From: Candidatus Thiosymbion ectosymbiont of Robbea hypermnestra | GTDB taxonomy: Bacteria > Pseudomonadota > Gammaproteobacteria > Chromatiales > Chromatiaceae | Assembly: GCA_020443945.1 (NCBI GenBank) | Contig: JAIZWN010000684.1 | Coordinates: 1 to 14,511, forward strand | Length of the DNA: 14,511 bases | Reading direction: 5' to 3' | Shown: positions 7,486-11,801 of the stretch, one piece after another | Numbering within the stretch: position 1 is the stretch's first letter | Layout: each line of letters opens with the position of its first letter | The notes under the pieces: generated by a model | What the model was told of the DNA's origin: nothing | The model's database searches: none | Seen by the model: the letters and a program-made list of their open reading frames with translations, nothing else | Translations under genes and position numbers: made by a program

Positions 7486-7702
7486 ATGTCGACCAAGTAT
7501 GAAATAATCATAATCCGTAGGTTGGGGTGAGCTTGTGAACCCCAACGCGGATTTGCAAGCTCTTGTGTTGGGGTGCGCGCGTCCCTGCGCTTACCCCAAC
7601 CTACGGGCTCGTTACTATAATCAAAAGTTAGATAAATCAATCGTTGTTGATGATGTTACAGGCGAAATACTCCAGCTTGGCAAGAAAGGGTATAGGTACT
7701 GA
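7486..7702 (+). pseudogene. Small ORF split by a palindromic repeat
   Basis: ATG 7486 opens MSTKYEIIII and then runs into the repeat and stops at 7528-7530. Beyond the repeat, from 7607, an open frame continues ARYYNQKLDKS, then VVDDVTGEILQLGKKGYRY, and ends with TGA at 7700-7702, overlapping the ATG of the next gene by one base. Removing 91 bases (7516-7606) joins the two halves into one 41-codon frame. I do not recognise the protein. The start-stop overlap suggests it was once co-translated with the next gene. Confidence 0.5.
7515..7606. repeat. 92-bp palindromic element with 18-bp terminal inverted repeats
   Basis: The left end CCGTAGGTTGGGGTGAGC (7515-7532) and the reverse complement of the right end (7589-7606) match at 17 of 18 positions. 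An internal ACCCCAAC/GTTGGGGT pair adds further stem potential. A 51-base half copy is found at 6938-6988. Confidence 0.9.
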
Positions 7703-7977
7703 TGAAAGTAGTAAAAGTATACGTCCATCTGCTTAACGAAGGGACAACAGTCTTAAGGCCAGTCCCTTCATTGGAGATTGGCAATAATTGGTATCTTTTA
7801 CAGGAAACGAAGGATTACGATCCTGATGACGAGGAATGGGAGTTTCTTCCAGGGGCGGTTGTTTTCTGCGAGCCGGAGAATCATGAAGGTGGTGAGGTCC
7901 TGGTGGCGAGGTATACTGTAAGCAAGGACGTAGATGTTGGGGTTCGTCGCCCCTGCGAGATTCGTGCTTTTAGCTAA
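7702..7977 (+). CDS. Small hypothetical protein, C-terminus replaced by repeat-encoded residues
   Basis: A 91-residue protein starting MKVVKVYVHLLNEGT, with an acidic central segment (DYDPDDEEWEFLPGAVV) and ending in a beta-rich EVLVARYTV. It resembles a family of small uncharacterised bacterial proteins with the same DYDPxDEEWEFLPG core that sit beside small toxin-antitoxin-like genes; I know no function for them. The last ten or so residues (RRPCEIRAFS) are encoded by the leading edge of an AGGATT array, whose TAATAG supplies the stop. The native C-terminus is therefore probably lost, though most of the core remains. The start overlaps the stop of the preceding split ORF by one base. Confidence 0.65.
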   Translation: MKVVKVYVHLLNEGTTVLRPVPSLEIGNNWYLLQETKDYDPDDEEWEFLPGAVVFCEPENHEGGEVLVARYTVSKDVDVGVRRPCEIRAFS

Positions 7978-8094
7978 TAGACAGGATTCTCAGGATTTCT
8001 CAGGATTAACAGGATTTTTCTTCGTTTTAATCAATGGGACATGCCGTAAAACAACAAAGTAAAGAATCCTGTTAATCCTGTCCTATTAGAACAT
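7960..8094. repeat. Compact AGGATT element (F3 plus R2 arms)
   Basis: A left-type arm (7960-8029, four AGGATT motifs) and a right-type arm (8061-8094, AATCCTGTTAATCCTGTC then CTATTAGAACAT) face each other around about 30 bases. The outer ends TAATAGACAGGATT and TAATAGGACAGGATT (reverse complement of the right arm) are inverted repeats. This looks like a complete minimal unit of the family. Confidence 0.75.
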
Positions 8095-8117
8095 CGCGAC
8101 AAGCGTCCAAAGACTAT

Positions 8118-8140
8118 GCAATCTGCGAAATCTGCGGATT
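8118..8140 (+). repeat. AATCTGCG short tandem repeat
   Basis: Two AATCTGCG units at about 9-base spacing followed by GATT. It looks like a fragment of a separate periodic repeat family. Confidence 0.5.
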
Positions 8141-8165
8141 TAAAATGTATGGGAGCCGGACGGGT

Positions 8166-8229
8166 AAAGAATCCTGTCAATCCTGCAAAATCTTGTTAAT
8201 CCTGTACCATTAGAACATTGCAATGAGCA
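8166..8229 (-). repeat. AGGATT array, right-type copy R3
   Basis: Nearly identical to 7139-7197 over 56 bases (two differences) and followed by ATTGCAATGAGC. It ends 42 bases before the NuoB-like start, so it lies in the likely leader or promoter region of the nuo-like operon. Confidence 0.85.
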
Positions 8230-8271
8230 TCATGATTCTCACCCATGGGTATTAGTCGGAGAGCCGCGAGT

Positions 8272-8904
8272 ATGAGCCGAGCCGATCATAAGACCGATCA
8301 AGAGCTGCCGAATGATGGCCTGACCTATCCGGATACCGAGTATTTCTGCAAGACGCGGCCAGTGCCGGTGGGGCCCCAGTTCGAGGCCATGGAGGCGGTG
8401 CGCAATTGGGCGCGGGCCAATTCCCTGGCGGTGCAGGCCTTCGGGACCGGCTGCGGGGCGGTGGAGCTGCGGCCCTTGATGACGGCCCGTTACGACGCCT
8501 ATCGCTATGGGGTCACCGGGTCCCCCACGCCGCGCCAATCCTGCGTGTTCATCATCGGCGGTTATGCCTCGGTGAAGACCTTGAAGCGCATTATCGTCAG
8601 CTACGAGCAGATGCAGAATCCCAAGTTCGTGGTCGCCCTGGGCAGCTGCACGGTCAACGGCGGCATGTATTGGGACAGCTATAACACCATCAACCGTATC
8701 GATCACTATATTCCGGTGGATCTCTATGTGTCCGGCTGTATGCCGCGGCCCGAGGCCCTGCTGGCCGGCTTCGTCAAGCTCAAGGAGCTGATCAAGGCCG
8801 GCAAGTGCGAGGGGGCCAACAAGTATCTGGAGAATTTCGACTGGTACAAGGCGAACCAGAAGAAGATCATCAAGAACTGGAACATGCCGGATTACAACTG
8901 GTGA
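8272..8904 (+). CDS. NADH-quinone oxidoreductase subunit B-like protein (NuoB / hydrogenase small-subunit family)
   Basis: A 210-residue protein of the family that carries the terminal [4Fe-4S] cluster (N2 in complex I). Family landmarks: FGTGCGAVE (56-65), ARYDAYRYG (72-80), PRQSCVFIIGG (87-97), GSCTVNGGM (125-132) and PVDLYVSGCMPRPEAL (148-163). Complex I NuoB has a tandem Cys pair; here it is Cys61-Gly62. Cys126 and Cys156 are kept. The Asp normally found in PRQAD is Cys91, and the usual GCPP is GCMP. ATG 8272 is chosen because GGAGAG lies 8 bases upstream; ATG 8245 adds nine residues. It is the first gene of a B-C-D series, but separated from C by 141 bases containing a long hairpin. It is a divergent paralogue rather than housekeeping NuoB. 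Confidence 0.9.
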   Translation: MSRADHKTDQELPNDGLTYPDTEYFCKTRPVPVGPQFEAMEAVRNWARANSLAVQAFGTGCGAVELRPLMTARYDAYRYGVTGSPTPRQSCVFIIGGYASVKTLKRIIVSYEQMQNPKFVVALGSCTVNGGMYWDSYNTINRIDHYIPVDLYVSGCMPRPEALLAGFVKLKELIKAGKCEGANKYLENFDWYKANQKKIIKNWNMPDYNW

Positions 8905-8925
8905 AATCGCTCTCGCCGAAGAAAG

Positions 8926-9021
8926 GACAGGATTGACAAGATTACTCAGGATTAACAGGATGTAGGAAGTTCAGAACAGATAAAGGTCCTGTCAATCCTG
9001 AGAAATCCTGTTAATCCTGTC
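8926..9021. repeat. AGGATT inverted pair forming a 35-bp hairpin between nuoB-like and nuoC-like genes
   Basis: The left arm 8926-8960 pairs with the right arm 8987-9021 with 4 mismatches in 35, around a 26-base loop. Each arm holds AGGATT (or AATCCT) motifs at 9-10-base spacing. It fills most of the gap between the NuoB-like stop (8904) and NuoC-like start (9046). It lacks a T run, so it is not a standard terminator; it could stabilise or process the transcript. Confidence 0.9.
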
Positions 9022-9045
9022 TAATTCAACTCGTCAGACAATTCG

Positions 9046-9585
9046 ATGAAGCAACTTTTCGACCGCCTGCAAGCCCTGTTCGGTGTTACCGACTTCGAGC
9101 GAAAACGCGATGATCTCGCCTTCCTGAAGGTCCCCAAGGATCACGCGGAGATGCTGATCCGCCACCTGCGCGACCACGAGGGCTTCAGCCATCTGGTCTT
9201 TTTCTCCGCGGTGGACTATATCGAGGACGACATCTTTCGGCTCATCTATATGCTCCATAATTATGGGACCCGGGATACCCTGGGCGTGCATGTGGATATC
9301 GCCAGAGAGAATGCCGGTATGACCTCTATCCACACGCTCTGGGCGCAGGCCGCGCTCTACCAGCGCGAGCTCAAGGAGATGTTCGGCATCGATTTTCCCG
9401 GCAGTCCGGGGGTGGATGAGGACTTTATGCTGGAGGGTTGGGACGAGATCCCGCCCATGCGCCGGGAGTTCGATACCCGCGCCTATGCCGAGAAGACCTT
9501 CTTCCCCCGCGAGGGGCGCGAGAAGTCCGATCCCCGGACCCATATGCGCAAGCAGTTTTATCCGAACTGGGGGGAGGGCGAGTGA
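9046..9585 (+). CDS. NADH-quinone oxidoreductase subunit C-like protein (30-kDa subunit family)
   Basis: A 179-residue protein. The diagnostic 30-kDa signature is present: LWAQAALYQRELKEMFGIDF (99-117 region) followed by PGSPG and a PPMRREF segment matching the PLRKDYP region of NuoC. The usual GHP is GSP and WYERE is LYQRE, so it is divergent. In complex I this subunit is a structural part of the peripheral arm that binds NuoB and NuoD. It ends two bases before the ATG of the NuoD-like gene, so the pair is tightly coupled. No Shine-Dalgarno sequence is evident before ATG 9046, directly after the repeat hairpin. The C-terminal tail (150-179) is charged, with no recognised motif. Confidence 0.9.
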   Translation: MKQLFDRLQALFGVTDFERKRDDLAFLKVPKDHAEMLIRHLRDHEGFSHLVFFSAVDYIEDDIFRLIYMLHNYGTRDTLGVHVDIARENAGMTSIHTLWAQAALYQRELKEMFGIDFPGSPGVDEDFMLEGWDEIPPMRREFDTRAYAEKTFFPREGREKSDPRTHMRKQFYPNWGEGE

Positions 9586-9587
9586 GC

Positions 9588-10751
9588 ATGTCGGATCGAT
9601 CCCGATACCCGGAGCTGGTGGACGGCAAGCCGGCCGTCGATCTCGACTCCGAGAAATACGTCAAGCTCTGGCACGGGCCCCAACACCCCGGCATCACGGG
9701 GAATATGTCCCTGGAGCTGATCCTGTGCGGCGACGAGGTGGTGGACTGCAAGACCCATGTGGGCTACCTGCACCGGGGCTTCGAGAAGCTGATGGAGCGC
9801 CGGACCTGGATTCAGAATTTCCCGGTGGTCTGCCGCATCGCTGTCCCGGAGCCGGCCTTCAACGAGTATCTCTACGCCGCCGGCGTGGAGGAGCTGGCCG
9901 GTATCCGGCCCCCGGAGCGGGCTCAGTGGATCCGTAATCTGAATCTGGAGATGATGCGCCTGGCCAGCTACATGGCCTGGCTCGGCGGCCAGGCCGGGGC
10001 CTTCGGCAACAACACCATCGGCCAGTGGACCATCACCCACCGCGATTATCTGCTCGATCTGTTCGAGGAGATGACCGGCGGGCGCATCTATCACATGTAC
10101 ATGCTCCCCGGTGGCGTGCGCTCGGGGCTCCCGGATGGCTTCGAGGGGCGCCTGGAGGCGGTGCTGCAAAAGTGCGAGAAGCTGCTGAAGGAGATCGAGC
10201 TGGTCCTGCTCAACAACAGCGTGTTCAAGGCCCGAGCCGTGGGCCTCGGGTACATCGATAAGGACATGATCGACCGCTATGGCATCACCGGCCCCAACCA
10301 GCGCGCCTGCGGCGTTAAGCGGGATCTGCGCAAGGACGCCCCCTATCTGGTCTACGACCGGCTGGACTTCGAGATCATTACCGGCACCGCCTCCGACGCC
10401 TACGAGCGCACCTGGGTGCGCTACCGGGAGATGCACCAGTGCATCGATCTGTGCCGCCAGATCATGGCCCGTATGCCCAAGGAGGGCCCCTTCCACGAGC
10501 CCCTGCCCAACGTCCTGCACTGGCGCATCCCCCCCGGCCAGACCTATGTCAAGGCCGAATGTACCCGCGGCGAGAAGGGCTATTATCTGGTCTCGGACGG
10601 CTCCCTGTACCCACGGCGGATCTGCATCCGCGGTCCCAGCTACACCCACGCCTTCCCGGTGATGGAAAAACTGGCTATCGGCACCGACATCGCCGATATC
10701 GCGGGCCTGATGGTTTCCCTGCACACCTATCCACCGGAGATCGAGCGGTAG
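9588..10751 (+). CDS. NADH-quinone oxidoreductase subunit D-like protein (49-kDa / hydrogenase large-subunit family), quinone-site residues missing
   Basis: A 387-residue protein. Family landmarks: HGPQHPGITG (29-38), HVGYLHRGFEKL (57-68), PPERAQWIRNLNLEMMRLASY (108-128), ITGPNQRACGVKRDLRK, then PYLVYDRLDFEI, RGEKGYYLVSDGS and a terminal PPEIER. The complex I quinone-contacting His (in ATHG) aligns with Thr37, and the Tyr of DRLDY aligns with Val86 in CRIAV. The C-terminal GEIDR is PEIER. The CxxC pairs that bind nickel in hydrogenase large subunits are also absent. GGGGAGGG lies about 10 bases before ATG 9588; a GTG at 9582 is an alternative. The role is probably structural or catalytic in a soluble complex with the B- and C-like subunits; its substrate is unknown. 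Confidence 0.9.
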   Translation: MSDRSRYPELVDGKPAVDLDSEKYVKLWHGPQHPGITGNMSLELILCGDEVVDCKTHVGYLHRGFEKLMERRTWIQNFPVVCRIAVPEPAFNEYLYAAGVEELAGIRPPERAQWIRNLNLEMMRLASYMAWLGGQAGAFGNNTIGQWTITHRDYLLDLFEEMTGGRIYHMYMLPGGVRSGLPDGFEGRLEAVLQKCEKLLKEIELVLLNNSVFKARAVGLGYIDKDMIDRYGITGPNQRACGVKRDLRKDAPYLVYDRLDFEIITGTASDAYERTWVRYREMHQCIDLCRQIMARMPKEGPFHEPLPNVLHWRIPPGQTYVKAECTRGEKGYYLVSDGSLYPRRICIRGPSYTHAFPVMEKLAIGTDIADIAGLMVSLHTYPPEIER

Positions 10752-10763
10752 CAGCTTATACAC

Positions 10764-10779
10764 CGGTACCGAAGTACCG
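10764..10779. repeat. Short hairpin after the NuoD-like gene
   Basis: CGGTAC and GTACCG around a CGAA loop, 12 bases after the NuoD-like stop. A related palindrome built on CGGTACCC lies at 11746-11777. There is no adjacent T run until 10795, so terminator function is doubtful. Confidence 0.45.
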
Positions 10780-10793
10780 ATAACATGAGAATT

Positions 10794-10822
10794 ATTTTTT
10801 TGCCGCGAATGAACGCGAATAA
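10794..10822 (+). repeat. CGCAAATGAA-type phased repeat, copy A
   Basis: A plus seven T, then GCCGCGAATGAACGCGAATAA. It matches 11677-11705 at 28 of 29 bases in the same orientation. The two copies flank the antitoxin/PIN cassette as direct repeats. Confidence 0.85.
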
Positions 10823-10843
10823 GAGGCATTAAGGGGAGAACTA

Positions 10844-11089
10844 ATGGAAATCACTCAGGCGACCAAACAGACGTTAATGGCTGAGATCGAATACTTGTCA
10901 CCTCCATACATCGTCGAGTTGCAACGATTTATTCAATATCTGAAATTCAAACAATCAGGTCGAGCCATACAATCACATGACCGACCGGTGTTAGCCCCGG
11001 AACAGGATCCCACTCTTCGCGCCATTGGTCTTCTTGATATGGCGCCATTTTCCGATGCGATTGACGATATCCTGTATGGTGTGGTATGA
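10844..11089 (+). CDS. Putative antitoxin of a PIN-toxin pair (DUF2281-like)
   Basis: An 81-residue protein. The N-terminal half reads LMAEIEYLSPPYIVELQRFIQYLKFKQ, the helical 'Leu-Pro...Phe-Ile-xx-Leu-Lys' pattern of DUF2281/VapB-like antitoxins. The C-terminal half is more acidic (PFSDAIDDILYG) and would be the toxin-binding tail. A strong AAGGGGAG lies about 6 bases before ATG 10844. Its TGA overlaps the ATG of the PIN gene (ATGA), as in many toxin-antitoxin operons. The cassette is AT-richer than the neighbouring nuo-like genes and separates them from the flavoprotein gene, which suggests later insertion. The DNA-binding fold is not directly recognised. Confidence 0.7.
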   Translation: MEITQATKQTLMAEIEYLSPPYIVELQRFIQYLKFKQSGRAIQSHDRPVLAPEQDPTLRAIGLLDMAPFSDAIDDILYGVV

Positions 11090-11510
11090 GGAGCGTATTT
11101 ATTGATACATGGGGTTGGATCACGCTGTTCAATCGAAGAGAACGTCATCATCAAGAGGTGAATCAGCTTTATCACACCTCCGACACACTGAAAGTACGAT
11201 CGTCACGACGGATTATATTTTGGATGAGGTGTATACGCTGTTATTTAGACGAGTACCTCTTGGGTTTGCTCAACACGCCCTCGATGTCCTTTCAGATGCT
11301 ATTGAACAGGGGTATATCACCGTAATTTGGATGACACCGGAACGCTTTGAAATCGCCCAAAACTTACGGCAACAATTTCACGATAAACCGAACATTTCGT
11401 TCACCGACCTGACCTCGATGGCAGTCATGCAAGAACTCGACATTGTCGAGATTATCACTGGTGATGCCCATTTTACTCATGTCGGGATGGGATTTGCCCT
11501 CTTGCCATAG
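11086..11510 (+). pseudogene. VapC-like PIN-domain toxin, frameshifted
   Basis: The N-terminal part from ATG 11086 reads MRSVFIDTWGWITLFNRRE with the first catalytic Asp. From about 11176-11200 the homologous sequence continues in the -1 frame: STIVTTDYILDEVYTLLFRR (catalytic Glu), ISFTDLTSMAVMQEL (Asp) and IITGDAHFTHVGMGF (Asp), ending at 11510. All four acidic positions of the PIN active site are thus encoded but split between two frames, consistent with a one-base deletion. The toxin should be inactive unless frameshifting occurs or the base call is wrong. Confidence 0.8.
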
Positions 11511-11589
11511 AATGACAAGGACGGCAAACAACGGCAATGAAGCAGAATTTAAGGATGTGCGGATCTTTGAGCGTTGTTGACGCAATGGT

Positions 11590-11665
11590 GGCCGCTCCAG
11601 CGGACATAAGTTTCATGGACGCTAGAGCGTCCGGACTTACTCCCACGCTGGAGCGTAGGAGCCAG
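11590..11665. repeat. Degenerate copy of the CGCTCCAGCG palindrome element
   Basis: Contains GGCCGCTCCAGCGG, GGACGCTAGAGCGTCC and TCCCACGCTGGAGCGTAGGA, corresponding to blocks two to four of the element at 7003-7100; the first block is missing and several bases differ. Confidence 0.75.
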
Positions 11666-11676
11666 AGGTGGGAACT

Positions 11677-11712
11677 ATTTTTTTGCCGCAAATGAACGCG
11701 AATAAACGCAAA
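11677..11712 (+). repeat. CGCAAATGAA-type phased repeat, copy B
   Basis: Direct repeat of copy A, extended by ACGCAAAT so that the 10-base period is clear: CGCAAATGAA, CGCGAATAAA, CGCAAATCGG. It marks the right side of the antitoxin/PIN cassette. Confidence 0.85.
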
Positions 11713-11745
11713 TCGGTCGTTGAGAGCATTCATACTGGTTGAAAG

Positions 11746-11777
11746 CGGTACCCAAAGACCGCGGTTTTCGGGTGCCG
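11746..11777. repeat. 32-bp imperfect palindrome upstream of the flavoprotein gene
   Basis: The two 16-base halves, CGGTACCCAAAGACCG and the reverse complement of CGGTTTTCGGGTGCCG, match at 13 of 16 positions. It lies 24 bases before ATG 11802. An upstream TTG could extend the gene through it, but that would be translating the palindrome, so it is treated as a repeat or possible regulatory hairpin. Confidence 0.6.
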
Positions 11778-11801
11778 ACCGAATACGAGAGAGCAATCCT
11801 T

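Noticed and set aside
6472..9021. CRISPR array from the regularly recurring AGGATT and AATCCT motifs
   Set aside because: Motif spacing is 9-10 bases with no spacers of 25-40 bases, copies occur in both orientations, and no cas genes are present.
8272..10751. Housekeeping complex I (nuo) operon
   Set aside because: No nuoA, E-N genes follow, and the residues for quinone binding and the tandem Cys pair are altered.
8272..10751. [NiFe]-hydrogenase small and large subunits
   Set aside because: The large-subunit-like protein lacks both CxxC nickel-binding motifs at its N- and C-terminal ends.
9558..10829. 423-codon minus-strand open frame opposite the NuoD-like gene
   Set aside because: No family motif and composition typical of antisense shadows; the plus strand has unmistakable 49-kDa subunit motifs.
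11176..11200. Programmed -1 frameshift site in the PIN gene
   Set aside because: No clear heptameric slippery sequence or downstream pseudoknot is seen; a simple base deletion or sequencing error is the simpler reading.
11086..11325. Separate 79-codon gene in the first frame of the PIN region
   Set aside because: Its first ~30 residues are the PIN N-terminus and the remainder is out-of-frame PIN coding sequence, so it is part of the frameshifted gene.
11739..11801. TTG start at 11739 for the flavoprotein gene
   Set aside because: The extra 21 residues would be encoded by a palindromic repeat; ATG 11802 gives a sensible N-terminus.
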